Shown here one piece after another: positions 9,081 through 17,472 of a stretch of 63,508 nucleotides of DNA. Source of the DNA: Chloroflexota bacterium. GTDB taxonomy: Bacteria; Chloroflexota; Limnocylindria; Limnocylindrales; CSP1-4. The notes beneath the pieces were generated by a model. The model searched no databases and had not been told where the DNA came from. It saw only the letters and a program-made list of their open reading frames with translations. Location: contig CAKKPP010000032.1 in assembly GCA_919901745.1 (NCBI GenBank), forward strand, positions 1-63,508, read 5' to 3'. The translations under genes and the position numbers were made by a program. The stretch's first letter is position 1; each line of letters starts with the position of its first letter.

Positions 9081-10397
9081 CTAGGGTACCGGAGCCTTCG
9101 ACCCCGATGAGCGCGCAGCCTCTTCGACGTGGCGCGGGATCATCGTCGCCGCGAGTGCGGCGCCGACGAGGCAGGCAAGGACGCCGACCAGGATCGATGC
9201 CTGCAGCGAGATCGAGGCGAGGACACCGGCAAGTGCCGCGCCGATCGGGTAACCGACGAAGTTGAACGCCATCGAAACGGCGAACGCCCTCCCCATCCAC
9301 GCCGTCTCCGTCCGGCGCTGGCGGATGGTGAACATCGCCACGTCGAGGGGCCCGTTGGCCAGGCCGAGCAGCGCGGACGAGAGGACGACCAGTCCCAGGC
9401 CCGCGGCGAAGGCCGCCGGGTCTCCGGTCGCTCCGGCTGTCGATGTGCTGGCGGGCAGGAGCAGCGCTGCGGCCGGCGCGAAGGCGGCGAGCGAGATCAC
9501 GATCATCGACCACTCGCGCCGATGGGTATCGAGTCGCCCACTGAGGAAGGCCGAGACCATCCCGGTGATTCCGGAAACCGCGAACACGAGGCCCACGGTG
9601 ATCTCGCTCGCGCCGAGACGGTTCAGCACGATCAGGGGGACGACGATCGTGACCATGCCACCGGAAAGGTTGGTGACGGAGATCGCAAACCCGAGGCCGC
9701 GCAGTGTCCGGTTCCGCCACGTATAGAGCATGCCGGCCCAGGCGTCGACGAAGAGGCGGCCGGTGGAGGCGCTCTCGAACGGCGGGTCGGGGACGCCGCG
9801 AAGCGAGATGGCCGCCAGGCCGAAGGCGAGGCCGATCGCGAGGAGCGCGACGGGTCCGCCAAACAGCGCGACGAGCGTCGCCGCGATCGGCGGCCCGAGG
9901 ATCGTGGCCACGACGTAGCCGTTCGCATCCACCGCGTTGACGCGCTCCCACAGGTGTTTCGGGACGAGGATCGGAAACAGGCTGCGCAGGCCCGTGTGGC
10001 TCAGGATCCCGGTGAGCGACGAGATCGCGGCGATCAGGACGAGCAGCCAGGCGGGGAGCGCGTCGGCGAGCGCGAGCGCGCCGAGAAGGAGCATCGCCAC
10101 GAGAGCGACGATGTAGTCGATCGTGATCAGGCGGACCCGGCCGTGGCGATCGAGGAGTGCCCCGGCGACGGGACTGACGACGAGGCCGGGAAAGACGCTG
10201 GCAAACGTCACGAGGCCGGCCAGGGCCGGCGAGCCGTACTCGGTCAAGGTGAACAGGACGAGGGCGATGCTCACCATCGACTGGGACACCCGGGCGACCT
10301 GCATCGCCACGAGGATCCGACGCAGGGTCGGGACGGCCAGGAGGGCGCGGTAGGAGCGGTCGAGGCGCGGCGATGCGGGTTGCGTCGTCTGGGTCAC
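9081..10397 (-). CDS. Major facilitator superfamily transporter
   Basis: The 438-residue protein has about 12 hydrophobic segments and the MFS loop signature (GALLDRHGRVR after TM2). The overall pattern resembles MFS_3-type exporters. Start is GTG; a TACCAT -10 on the minus strand (10406-10411) lies eight bases upstream, pointing to a leaderless transcript. It heads an operon with the PLP decarboxylase and a hydroxyacid dehydrogenase, so export or uptake of a substrate or product of that pair is a reasonable inference. The C-terminus is basic and short. Confidence 0.88.
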   Translation of the reverse strand: MTQTTQPASPRLDRSYRALLAVPTLRRILVAMQVARVSQSMVSIALVLFTLTEYGSPALAGLVTFASVFPGLVVSPVAGALLDRHGRVRLITIDYIVALVAMLLLGALALADALPAWLLVLIAAISSLTGILSHTGLRSLFPILVPKHLWERVNAVDANGYVVATILGPPIAATLVALFGGPVALLAIGLAFGLAAISLRGVPDPPFESASTGRLFVDAWAGMLYTWRNRTLRGLGFAISVTNLSGGMVTIVVPLIVLNRLGASEITVGLVFAVSGITGMVSAFLSGRLDTHRREWSMIVISLAAFAPAAALLLPASTSTAGATGDPAAFAAGLGLVVLSSALLGLANGPLDVAMFTIRQRRTETAWMGRAFAVSMAFNFVGYPIGAALAGVLASISLQASILVGVLACLVGAALAATMIPRHVEEAARSSGSKAPVP

Positions 10398-10471
10398 GAG
10401 CGGGAATGGTAGCGGCGCCGGTGGCGCTGCACCTTGACGTGGGCGTGCCAGGGCAGGACGCTGACGGCACG

Positions 10472-10858
10472 ATGCGGCGACGCCTGGTACTCCTGCTCCT
10501 TCTCTCGGCGACCGTGGCGCTTCCAGGGGGATGCGGGACCGGAGATCCCGCCCCGACCGCGGTCGTGAACGGCCAGACCTACCTCGTGACGGTCGCGCGC
10601 GGCATCGCCGTCAGCGAGGACGACCTGAAGCCGTATGCATTGGTCGAACGATTCACGTTCCCGGAGCAGTTCGCCGACCGTCAGGCCTACACGATCCGAG
10701 GGGTGCCCGGCGAGGACTTTCTCCTCGTTCGGGCCGCTCCCGGCCAGTCCGATGACGCCGGTCCCTGGGGTGACTACCTCGCCCTGATGAGGGACGCGAG
10801 CAAGCCCATCCCGGCGTTGTGCACCTGGTTCGAGACACTGCCGCCGACGTGGTGCTGA
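10472..10858 (+). CDS. Putative lipoprotein (128 aa), unknown function
   Basis: The start at ATG 10472 yields a typical lipoprotein signal: MRRR, a leucine-rich hydrophobic core and the lipobox LPGGC, with Cys as residue 20. The remaining ~108 residues form a soluble domain with several acidic loops and a terminal PTWC; two more cysteines near the end could form a disulfide. No family was recognised. An upstream in-frame ATG exists but would bury the signal peptide. It stands alone, convergent with the PadR-linked membrane gene. Confidence 0.75.
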   Translation: MRRRLVLLLLLSATVALPGGCGTGDPAPTAVVNGQTYLVTVARGIAVSEDDLKPYALVERFTFPEQFADRQAYTIRGVPGEDFLLVRAAPGQSDDAGPWGDYLALMRDASKPIPALCTWFETLPPTWC

Positions 10859-10879
10859 GGTCGCCGGGACGGGGCGGCG

Positions 10880-11458
10880 TCACTTCGCGAGGTTCTGCAC
10901 GATCAAGACGGCCGCAGGCGCCAGGATCACGATGGCGGCAGCGGGCAGGGTGAGGAAGGCGAGTGCCAGGATCGCTGCCGCGCGGGAGGACGTTCGGCGA
11001 AGCGCCCAGGCGCCCAGGCCAGTGAGGAGCAACGCGATCGCCAGGAAGCCGATGCCTGCGGGTAACCCCGCGATACCCGGTGGGCTCGCCAACACGGGGT
11101 CCATGAACCCGGGAACCGCGAACAGCTGAAACAGCAAGATCCAGAGGGGCAGAAACGCCAGGACCATCCGCGGGGCATGGGACGTGCGTGTGGCGATCTC
11201 GGGCACGAATCCGTCAGGCGGCATGTCGACGGGTTGCGGCACGTACTGCTCCTTTCGAAGATGGTGGCCGGGGGCTGTGACAGCGACATCGATGATGCTG
11301 CGAGCCCACAGGGATGCGAGAGACAAGGGGTCGCCCGACGCCGCGGCGTCGCGTGCCTGCTCGCCGAACACGCGGGTCATCTCGGATCCGTAGCGGTCGC
11401 GAAACGCGCGCGGGTACAGGCGCAGAAGCCCGCGAAAGAGGACCTCATGGCGCGTCAT
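10880..11458 (-). CDS. Membrane protein co-expressed with PadR regulator
   Basis: The 192-residue product starts MTRHEVLFRGLLRLYPRAFRDRYGSEM, a cytoplasmic segment typical of the N-terminus of several PadR-linked membrane proteins and ADOP permeases. It is followed by about three hydrophobic helices (near residues 95-115, 125-147 and 160-185). Its ATG overlaps the padR stop (ATGA), so translation is coupled. By analogy with PadR-controlled neighbours it may serve in envelope stress or export, but no specific function can be assigned. Confidence 0.75.
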   Translation of the reverse strand: MTRHEVLFRGLLRLYPRAFRDRYGSEMTRVFGEQARDAAASGDPLSLASLWARSIIDVAVTAPGHHLRKEQYVPQPVDMPPDGFVPEIATRTSHAPRMVLAFLPLWILLFQLFAVPGFMDPVLASPPGIAGLPAGIGFLAIALLLTGLGAWALRRTSSRAAAILALAFLTLPAAAIVILAPAAVLIVQNLAK

Positions 11459-11796
11459 GGCCCGAACTCGCGGATCCATGGACGGGCCCGTGCGACGTGG
11501 GCCTCCATTCGGGCGACCTCGCCGGCGACGACCCGATGACCGGTCGCCGTCAGCCGGTAGTAGCGCCTGCGCTCATCGTCACGTTCGGGGTCCGGCCTCT
11601 CGTCGCTCTCTTCGATCAAGCCGCGGTCCACGAGCCGTTTGATGTTCGTGTAGAGCGTGCCCGCTGCCAGGCGAACGGCACCGTCGCTCTGTGCCGCCAC
11701 CTCCGACATGATCGCGTACCCATGGCGCTCCTCGGGGCCGATGGCGAGGAGGATGTGGATCGCGGCCGGAGGGAGGGGTGCGTTGCCCGTTTGCAC
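11455..11796 (-). CDS. PadR family transcriptional regulator
   Basis: The 113-residue protein is a short PadR-type winged-helix regulator: ILLAIGPEERHGYAIMSEV, then TLYTNIKRLVDRGLIEE as recognition region, then the wing RRYYRLTATGHRVV and a C-terminal dimer helix. PadR proteins usually repress their own operon and are released by small molecules. The GTG start sits directly downstream of its -10 box, so the mRNA is probably leaderless. A perfect TATCCA-ATG-TGGATA palindrome overlaps the promoter, fitting autorepression. Confidence 0.9.
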   Translation of the reverse strand: MQTGNAPLPPAAIHILLAIGPEERHGYAIMSEVAAQSDGAVRLAAGTLYTNIKRLVDRGLIEESDERPDPERDDERRRYYRLTATGHRVVAGEVARMEAHVARARPWIREFGP

Positions 11797-11802
11797 TCCC
11801 CT

Positions 11803-11830
11803 ACTATATCCAATGTGGATAGAGTGTCAA
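11803..11830 (-). promoter_or_regulatory. padR promoter with overlapping palindromic operator
   Basis: On the minus strand TTGACA (11825-11830), a 16-nt spacer and TATAGT (11803-11808) form a strong promoter. The spacer and -10 contain the perfect inverted repeat TATCCA-ATG-TGGATA (11807-11821). A bound dimer would block RNA polymerase. The GTG start begins six bases after the -10. Confidence 0.75.
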
Positions 11831-11875
11831 CGGGCTGCTGGCCGCACGTGGCTGCTGGCCGCAAGTTGGGGAGTG

Positions 11876-11951
11876 TGGCGCGCCCGGCGGGACTCGAACC
11901 CACGACCTTCAGGTCCGCAACCTGACGCTCTATCCGCTGAGCTACGGGCGC
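11876..11951 (-). tRNA. tRNA-Arg (anticodon GCG), reads CGC/CGU
   Basis: The 76-nt gene folds cleanly: acceptor GCGCCCG/CGGGCGC, D stem GCTC/GAGC, anticodon stem TCAGG/CCTGA with loop TTGCGGA, T stem GTGGG/CCCGC, encoded CCA. The anticodon is therefore GCG and not the ACG found in nearly all bacteria, where A34 is edited to inosine by TadA. Confidence 0.94.
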
Positions 11952-11971
11952 ACATGTGGCTGCATCGAGGC

Positions 11972-12063
<92 letters not shown>

Positions 12064-12440
12064 GTCGCGCAGCGGGCGGCATTCTACCATCCGGGCTCGG
12101 GCGAACCTCCCGATCCATCTCGATCCACCCCGGAGGACGACTGTCGACCGGCACCGGCAGCCGCAGGCTGGACGCGCACCGCCTACTCCGCCCACCGCCT
12201 ACTCGGTATGGGAGTGGTAGCGCACTGGAAGCCGCGTCGGGCGACCGGATCCGTCCGGTTTACGCGGAGTACGGGTGCCGCGATGCCCGAGAGCGGCGAT
12301 CGGTGCTCCGGCACTCCTACAGCTGGTGAACGCGCAGATGGAACGCGCAGATGGAACGGGCAGATGGTTGGGTCGCGCGGTGCCCGCCTGGCGATTCCGG
12401 GTCCGGACGTCTTGCGGACCAAACACCGTTCGGGCCCGCG
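12064..12440. other. Non-coding stretch between tRNA-Ser and the aro promoter
   Basis: This stretch has no frame with a recognisable protein. It contains the tRNA promoter near 12081, a repeated CCGCCTACTC motif near 12180-12205, and a 13-bp tandem repeat. It separates the minus-strand tRNAs from the plus-strand aromatic operon. Confidence 0.6.
12328..12366. repeat. 13-bp tandem repeat, three copies
   Basis: GAACGCGCAGATG occurs twice exactly and then once as GAACGGGCAGATG. It is head-to-tail with no spacer, so it is not CRISPR-like. It lies about 75 bp upstream of the aro promoter -35; a binding-site role is possible but unproven. Confidence 0.85.
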
Positions 12441-12469
12441 TTGACACCGAACCACCGGTGGGCTACCGT
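12441..12469 (+). promoter_or_regulatory. Promoter of the aromatic (shikimate) operon
   Basis: TTGACA (12441-12446), a 17-nt spacer and TACCGT (12464-12469, a TANNNT-type -10) face the leader-peptide gene. Transcription would begin about 12476, leaving at most a few bases before the leader ATG at 12482. Confidence 0.6.
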
Positions 12470-12481
12470 CCGCCCACGCAC

Positions 12482-12517
12482 ATGAAGCACTGGTTCTACT
12501 TTCGACGCCCGGCATGA
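12482..12517 (+). CDS. Aromatic leader peptide MKHWFYFRRPA (attenuation uORF)
   Basis: Eleven codons and a TGA encode MKHWFYFRRPA, with Trp-Phe-Tyr-Phe consecutive. It sits just after a promoter and just before stable stem-loops and a U-tailed terminator, upstream of the gene for the first shikimate enzyme. This is the layout of ribosome-mediated attenuation: shortage of charged tRNA-Trp, -Phe or -Tyr would stall the ribosome at codons 4-7 (12491-12502) and alter folding of the RNA behind it. There is no Shine-Dalgarno sequence; with the promoter so close, the peptide is probably translated from a leaderless or nearly leaderless transcript. The assignment is from sequence only. Confidence 0.8.
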   Translation: MKHWFYFRRPA

Positions 12518-12561
12518 AGGCCCCAGGTCCGTAAGGACCGGGGAGCACGGTTCGTGCCGGG
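12508..12561 (+). promoter_or_regulatory. Structured attenuator leader RNA
   Basis: Three pairings can be drawn: CCCGGCA (12508-12514, inside the leader ORF) with TGCCGGG (12555-12561); CCCC-A-GGTCC (12521-12530) with GGACCGGGG (12535-12543); and GCACG with CGTGC (12545-12557), which shares bases with the first. A ribosome stalled on the W-F-Y-F codons would cover or border the first arm. I could not find a clean antiterminator pairing with the terminator arm. Confidence 0.65.
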
Positions 12562-12563
12562 AG

Positions 12564-12591
12564 AGCAGAGGCGCAAAACCTCTGCTTTTTT
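12564..12591 (+). terminator. Intrinsic terminator upstream of aroF (attenuator)
   Basis: AGCAGAGG (12564-12571), a CGCAAAA loop and CCTCTGCT (12579-12586) form a perfect 8-bp stem ending in six T residues. It lies 47 nt after the leader-peptide stop and about 140 nt before aroF, so it can only act on transcripts entering the aromatic operon. Confidence 0.9.
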
Positions 12592-12689
12592 GTTGCTCGT
12601 CAACGCGAGCGGGCCGCCAGCACAATCCGGTCGGCGATGGGACGATGCGTGACGATGACGGTGGTACGAGCGGCTACCGATCGCAGGAT

Positions 12690-12713
12690 CGACTGACCGA
12701 CTGACCGACTGAC
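12690..12713 (+). repeat. 8-bp tandem repeat CGACTGAC, three copies, before aroF
   Basis: Three exact head-to-tail copies of CGACTGAC end two bases before the AGGAAGG ribosome site of aroF. They could be slippage-prone or bind a protein; nothing else supports a function. Confidence 0.85.
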
Positions 12714-12732
12714 AGGAAGGATCGACGACACG

Positions 12733-13815
12733 ATGTTCGTGGTCATGGCTCCAGCGGCAAGCGAGGCAGAGCTGCTCGGCGTCAAGAGCGTCATCCTGGC
12801 CGAGGGTCTCAGCCCGTACGAGCACGCCGGTCCCGATCGAATCGCGATTGCCATCGTCGGCGAGATCGGGAAGCGCAAGGCCGCCCTCATCGAGCGTCTC
12901 GCCGCGCTGTCGGGCGTCGCGTCGGTGACCCCGATCAATCGACCGTTCAAACTGGCGTCGCGCGAGTTCCAGCCGGAGGACACGGTGATCCGCGTCCTCG
13001 ATGCCGTCGTCGGCGACGGTGGCCTGACCGTGATGGCGGGCCCGTGCTCAGTCGAGAGTCGTGACCAGTTGTTCGAGACGGCTGCCGGGGTCAAGGCCGC
13101 CGGTGCCACGATCCTGCGCGGCGGTGCGTTCAAGCCGCGGACCAGCCCGTACTCGTTCCAGGGTCTCGGGGTCGAAGCGCTCCGCTACCTCGCCGAGGCA
13201 CGCGAGGCGTTCGGCCTTCCGGTGATCACCGAGGTCATGGAGCCGAACCAGGTCGACATCGTCGCCGAGTACGCCGACATCCTCCAGATCGGCACGCGGA
13301 ACATGCAGAACTACTCGCTGCTGACCGCGGTGGGTCGCGTAGCCCGGCCGGTGATGCTCAAGCGCGGCTACGGGGCCACGGTCGAGGAGTGGCTCATGGC
13401 CGCGGAGTACATCATCAGCTCGGGCAATCCGAACGTGATCCTGTGCGAGCGCGGAATCCGGACGTTCGAGACGTACACCCGGAACACGATGGACCTGTCG
13501 GCCGTGCCCGTCGTCCACAGCCTGACCCACCTGCCGGTCATCGTCGACCCGTCGCATGCGACCGGCAAGCGCTGGCTGGTGAAGCCACTCGCGCTCGGCG
13601 GCGTGGCGGTGGGCGCTGACGGCGTCATGGTCGAGGTCCACCCACGCCCGGACGAGGCGCTGTCCGACGCCGAGCAGCAGCTGACGATCCCGCAGTTCGC
13701 CGACATGATGGTGTCCGTCGGCGTGGTCCACGGGTATCTTCGCGACCAGCCGCACAACCCGGTCGATTCTGCGTCCGCGACGGCCGGCGGCGACGACGCC
13801 CTGAGCCGGCACTAG
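12733..13815 (+). CDS. aroF: 3-deoxy-7-phosphoheptulonate (DAHP) synthase
   Basis: This enzyme condenses PEP and erythrose 4-phosphate, the committed step to aromatics. The 360-residue protein is the type I-beta form: an N-terminal ferredoxin-like regulatory domain (about residues 1-75) and a KDO8P-synthase-like TIM barrel with [41 protein letters not shown] and DPSHATGKR. The regulatory domain in relatives binds Tyr or Phe, so feedback inhibition is likely in addition to the leader attenuator. Start ATG 12733 has AGGAAGG upstream. First gene of the operon. Confidence 0.96.
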   Translation: MFVVMAPAASEAELLGVKSVILAEGLSPYEHAGPDRIAIAIVGEIGKRKAALIERLAALSGVASVTPINRPFKLASREFQPEDTVIRVLDAVVGDGGLTVMAGPCSVESRDQLFETAAGVKAAGATILRGGAFKPRTSPYSFQGLGVEALRYLAEAREAFGLPVITEVMEPNQVDIVAEYADILQIGTRNMQNYSLLTAVGRVARPVMLKRGYGATVEEWLMAAEYIISSGNPNVILCERGIRTFETYTRNTMDLSAVPVVHSLTHLPVIVDPSHATGKRWLVKPLALGGVAVGADGVMVEVHPRPDEALSDAEQQLTIPQFADMMVSVGVVHGYLRDQPHNPVDSASATAGGDDALSRH

Positions 13816-13819
13816 CAGT

Positions 13820-15214
13820 GTGAACGGCCTCGAACCGGGCGTCACAGCCGCAGGCGACGCCGGAACCATCACACCGCGCGACGCCCTCGTCGCGCCCGCC
13901 GCGCGCCTTCGCGGTTCGCTCACCCTGCCCGGCGACAAGTCGATCAGCCATCGGGCCCTGATGCTGGCGATGCTGGCGCGGGGGGAAAGCCGGATCGCGC
14001 GCGCCGGGGACGGCGGCGATGTGCGCTCGAGCGCCGCGATTGCCGCGGCATTGGGGGCGACCGTGGAGCGTTCGCTGAACGACGACGGAACGGCGGACTA
14101 CCGGGTGGTCTCGCCCGGCGCCGACGGCCTCCGCCAGCCGGCAACCACGCTGGACTGCGGCAACTCGGGCACCAGCCTGCGCCTCTTCGCGGGGATCCTG
14201 GCCGGTTTGCCCCTGACGAGCGTCCTCGATGGCGACGAATCGTTGCGACGGCGCCCGGTCGCCCGTATCATCGAACCGCTGCGCTCGATGGGCGCAGTGC
14301 TCCGCGCCCGTGACGGCGATTCCCGTCCGCCCCTGACCGTGGTGGGCCGTTCCCCGCTTCGGGGAATCGATCACGTCGCCCGCGTGCCGAGCGCCCAGGT
14401 CAAGTCGGCCATCCTCCTGGCGGGGTTGCGAGCCGAGGGCTGGACGAGCGTCAGCGAATCGGTCGCCACGCGCGACCACACGGAGCGGATGCTCCGGGCG
14501 CGCGGCGTGCCGGTTCGTCGCGACGTCGCACCGGACGGCGCGGTGAAGGTCGGACTCGAGGGAGGGGCGGACGTGCAGGCCATCGACGAGCGGGTGCCGG
14601 GGGATGTCTCCGCCGCTGCGTTCTGGCTGGTCGCGGGCTCCATCCATCCCGATGCCCAGTTGACCATCGCCGGAGTCGGCCTGAACCCGACCCGCCGGGC
14701 CATCGTCGACCTCCTTCGGGCGATGGGTGCGGTCATCGACGAGCGCGCGAACGGCCGCAAGGGTTCGTCCGAGGACGATGGCGTCGGGGAGCCCGCGGCC
14801 GATCTGACGGTCCGGTCCGCGGAGCTTCGCGCCATCGATGTCGGTCCAGCCGACGTTGCCGCGGCCATCGACGAAATTCCGATCCTGTGTCTTGCCGCGA
14901 CGCAGGCGCGGGGCACCACACGAATCCGGGGCGCCGGCGAGTTGCGCCACAAGGAGTCGGACCGGATCGCCGGGATTGCCGCCGGTCTGGCGGCGCTCGG
15001 GGCGCGGATCTCGGTGGACGGCGACGACATCACCATCGACGGACCGACGCCGCTTCGGGGCGCGGCGACGGACAGCCTCGACGATCACCGCCTGGCGATG
15101 ACCTTTGCGGTCGCGGGCCTCATCGCGACCGGGTCGACCGCGGTCGCTCGATCATCCAGTGCCGCGGTCTCCTATCCAGCGTTCTTCGTGGATCTCGAAA
15201 GGATCGGCTCATGA
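13820..15214 (+). CDS. aroA: 3-phosphoshikimate 1-carboxyvinyltransferase (EPSP synthase)
   Basis: AroA joins PEP to shikimate 3-phosphate. The 464-residue sequence has LPGDKSISHRALML (substrate-binding Lys/Ser), the signature LDCGNSGTSLRL, the paired Arg/Lys loops, and RGAGELRHKESDRI near the C-terminus. The first ~25 residues extend beyond the usual start. GTG at 13820 follows the aroF stop by four bases; the stop overlaps the aroE ATG. The segment LRAMGAVIDERANGRKGSSEDDG holds a modest insertion relative to typical proteins. Confidence 0.97.
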   Translation: MNGLEPGVTAAGDAGTITPRDALVAPAARLRGSLTLPGDKSISHRALMLAMLARGESRIARAGDGGDVRSSAAIAAALGATVERSLNDDGTADYRVVSPGADGLRQPATTLDCGNSGTSLRLFAGILAGLPLTSVLDGDESLRRRPVARIIEPLRSMGAVLRARDGDSRPPLTVVGRSPLRGIDHVARVPSAQVKSAILLAGLRAEGWTSVSESVATRDHTERMLRARGVPVRRDVAPDGAVKVGLEGGADVQAIDERVPGDVSAAAFWLVAGSIHPDAQLTIAGVGLNPTRRAIVDLLRAMGAVIDERANGRKGSSEDDGVGEPAADLTVRSAELRAIDVGPADVAAAIDEIPILCLAATQARGTTRIRGAGELRHKESDRIAGIAAGLAALGARISVDGDDITIDGPTPLRGAATDSLDDHRLAMTFAVAGLIATGSTAVARSSSAAVSYPAFFVDLERIGS

Positions 15215-16143
15215 CCAAGCGTGTCGTCCTCATCGGCCACCCCGTCGCCCACTCGCTCTCCGGGGCGATGCAGCAGGCGGCGTTCGACGCCCTCGGGATC
15301 GGCGCCACGTATGAGCTCTGGGACCGCGCCCCGGTCGCGCTCGCCGATGCCATCAGTGAACTTCGGAGCGGCGAATTCCTCGGCGCCAACGTGACGATCC
15401 CGCACAAGGAGCGGGTCGTCCCGATGATCGACCGCCAGACCGACGACGCCCAGGCAACCGGCGCCGTCAACACGATCACGCGCGAGGGGAAACGGCTGAT
15501 CGGCCACAACACCGATGTCGCAGGCTTCAAGTTCGCTCTCGACCAGTTGGTCGGCAAGCAGAAGATGCCCCGCCAGGCGGTCGTGCTGGGCGCGGGCGGC
15601 GGCGCACGGGCGGTGGTCCACGGTCTGATCACCGAAGGATTCCAGCGGATCATCGTCTTCAATCGGCACCTGCATCGCGCCGAGGGGCTGGTCCGGCACT
15701 TCTCGCGGAGTGCCGCGCACATGGAACTGAAGGCCATGCCCTGGCACGATTCGATCATCGAGGCCGAGCTGGACAAGACGAAGGTGCTGGTGAACGCCAC
15801 GTCGATCGGACTCGTGGGCGACGACATCCCGGTCCCCGCCGAGATCCTCCCCGCGGATCTCCTCGTCCTGGACCTGATCTACCGGACGACCGCCCTGCTT
15901 CGCGCTGCCGAGGCGACGGGGTCGCGGACGCAGGACGGCGAGTCGATGCTGCTCCACCAGGGCGCGGCCGCGTTCACGCTCTGGACGGGGCAGGCGGCCC
16001 CGCTCGACGTGATGCAGGCGGCGTTGGCAGCGGCTCGTGCCGTGGGGCTGCGATCGGCAGAGGGCGAGCCCACCGGTGCGCCCGGCGAGACACCCGCCGA
16101 CGACGCGACCGGAACGCCGGCCGCGGTCGCGGCGGGAGAGTAG
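15211..16143 (+). CDS. aroE: Shikimate dehydrogenase
   Basis: AroE reduces 3-dehydroshikimate with NADPH. The 310-residue protein has the substrate domain (IGHPVAHSLSGAMQQAAF, GANVTIPHKE with the catalytic Lys, and NTDVAGF), then the nucleotide domain with GAGGGARAVVHGL, an NATSIGL loop, and the LLHQGAAAFTLWTG C-terminal motif. A ~35-residue Ala/Thr/Pro-rich tail follows and looks disordered. The ATG overlaps the aroA stop (ATGA). Confidence 0.96.
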   Translation: MTKRVVLIGHPVAHSLSGAMQQAAFDALGIGATYELWDRAPVALADAISELRSGEFLGANVTIPHKERVVPMIDRQTDDAQATGAVNTITREGKRLIGHNTDVAGFKFALDQLVGKQKMPRQAVVLGAGGGARAVVHGLITEGFQRIIVFNRHLHRAEGLVRHFSRSAAHMELKAMPWHDSIIEAELDKTKVLVNATSIGLVGDDIPVPAEILPADLLVLDLIYRTTALLRAAEATGSRTQDGESMLLHQGAAAFTLWTGQAAPLDVMQAALAAARAVGLRSAEGEPTGAPGETPADDATGTPAAVAAGE

Positions 16144-16160
16144 CCCCACTCGGGACGGGC

Positions 16161-17465
16161 GTGGTGGGATCGTTTCGCTTTCTCACGGCCGGTGAGTCGC
16201 ACGGCCGGATGCTGGGAGTCACCCTGGAGGGCGTCCCGGCCGGGCTGGCGCTGAGCGCGGATGTCATCGCCGTCGACCTGGCCCGTCGCCAGCGTGGTTA
16301 CGGCCGGGGCGCACGCCAGGCGATCGAGCAGGACCGCGCCGAGATCGTGTCCGGCGTCCGCCACGGTTTGACGCTCGGCTCGCCGATCCTGCTCCTCGTC
16401 GCAAACCGCGACTGGGAGAACTGGACCCGGGTCATGCAGGTGGCGCCACTCTCCGAGGAGGAGGCCGCGGAGCTGGCCGCACTGTCCGAGGGAGGCAACA
16501 AGCGGGCGACACCGGTCACTCGGGTGAGACCAGGGCACGCGGACCTGGCGGGCGCGCTGAAATACGGGTTCAGCGACGTCCGCAATGTCCTCGAGCGGGC
16601 GTCCGCGCGGGAAACGGCCGCGCGGGTCGCCGCCGGAGCCGTGGCGCGCGCGTTCCTCGCCGAACTGGGGGTCGAGGCCTGGTCGTTCACGGCCGAGGTG
16701 GGCGGCGTCGCCGTCGATCCGGCAGCCTGTACCCGCAGCCGTGCGGAGGCAGACGCGTCGCCGCTCCGCTGCCCCGATCCGGGCGCCGAGGACCGGATGA
16801 TCGCGAGGATCGACGAGGCCCGTGCCAACGGCGACACCGTCGGCGGCGTGTTCGAGGTCGTGGTTCATGGCCTGCCGATTGGAATCGGCTCCTATGTCCA
16901 CTGGGATCGCCGCCTCGACGCGGCCATTGCTGCCGCTGTGATGAGCATCAACATCGTCAAGGGCGTGGAGTTTGGCCTCGGGTTCGAGCAGACCCGGCGG
17001 TTCGGGTCGGCGGTGCACGACGTCATCGAGGGCCGCAGCGACGGTGGCCGGTGGGTCCATCGTTCGAACAACGCCGGGGGGCTGACCGGCGGCGTGACCA
17101 ACGGCGAACCACTCGTCGTCCGCGGCGCTGTGAAGCCGATCTCGACCTTGGCCCGCCCCCTCCCCTCGGCCGATCTGATCACCGGCGAGGCCGTCGACAA
17201 GGCGCACTACGAGCGCAGCGACATCAGCGTCGTGCCGGCCGCCGGGGTGGTCGCCGAGGCGATGGTCCTCGTCGCGCTCCTCGATGCCGTGCTGGCCAAG
17301 TTCGGCGGCGACTCCCTCGATGAGACGCGCGACAACCTGCGGCGCTACCAGGAACGCCTCGAACGCCCGGTCCCGGCCCCCGCGGTGGGCGGGACTCGGG
17401 CCGCGACGCCCGCCCACGGACAGACGACCGGCACGGACGTGGCCGGCTCCGGCGGCGACGACTGA
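16161..17465 (+). CDS. aroC: Chorismate synthase
   Basis: AroC makes chorismate from EPSP using reduced FMN. The 434-residue protein shows GESHGRMLGVTLEGVPAGL, RRQRGYGRGARQAIEQD, RPGHADLAGALKYGFSDVRNVLERASARET, SNNAGGLTGGVTNGEP and VDKAHYERSDISVVPA, all diagnostic. The last ~45 residues are a Pro/Ala/Gly tail beyond the usual end. Two consecutive GTG codons (16161, 16164) can serve as start. It lies 17 nt after aroE. Confidence 0.97.
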   Translation: MVGSFRFLTAGESHGRMLGVTLEGVPAGLALSADVIAVDLARRQRGYGRGARQAIEQDRAEIVSGVRHGLTLGSPILLLVANRDWENWTRVMQVAPLSEEEAAELAALSEGGNKRATPVTRVRPGHADLAGALKYGFSDVRNVLERASARETAARVAAGAVARAFLAELGVEAWSFTAEVGGVAVDPAACTRSRAEADASPLRCPDPGAEDRMIARIDEARANGDTVGGVFEVVVHGLPIGIGSYVHWDRRLDAAIAAAVMSINIVKGVEFGLGFEQTRRFGSAVHDVIEGRSDGGRWVHRSNNAGGLTGGVTNGEPLVVRGAVKPISTLARPLPSADLITGEAVDKAHYERSDISVVPAAGVVAEAMVLVALLDAVLAKFGGDSLDETRDNLRRYQERLERPVPAPAVGGTRAATPAHGQTTGTDVAGSGGDD

Positions 17466-17472
17466 GTCGGCG

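Noticed and set aside
7573..10470. A 965-residue frame that would fuse the PLP decarboxylase to a long N-terminal part
   Set aside because: The first half is a shadow of the MFS gene in another frame; the decarboxylase has a normal ATG at 9075.
12690..12713. CGACTGAC repeats and other tandem repeats as a CRISPR array
   Set aside because: Units are 8-24 bp and contiguous, without spacers, and there are no cas genes.
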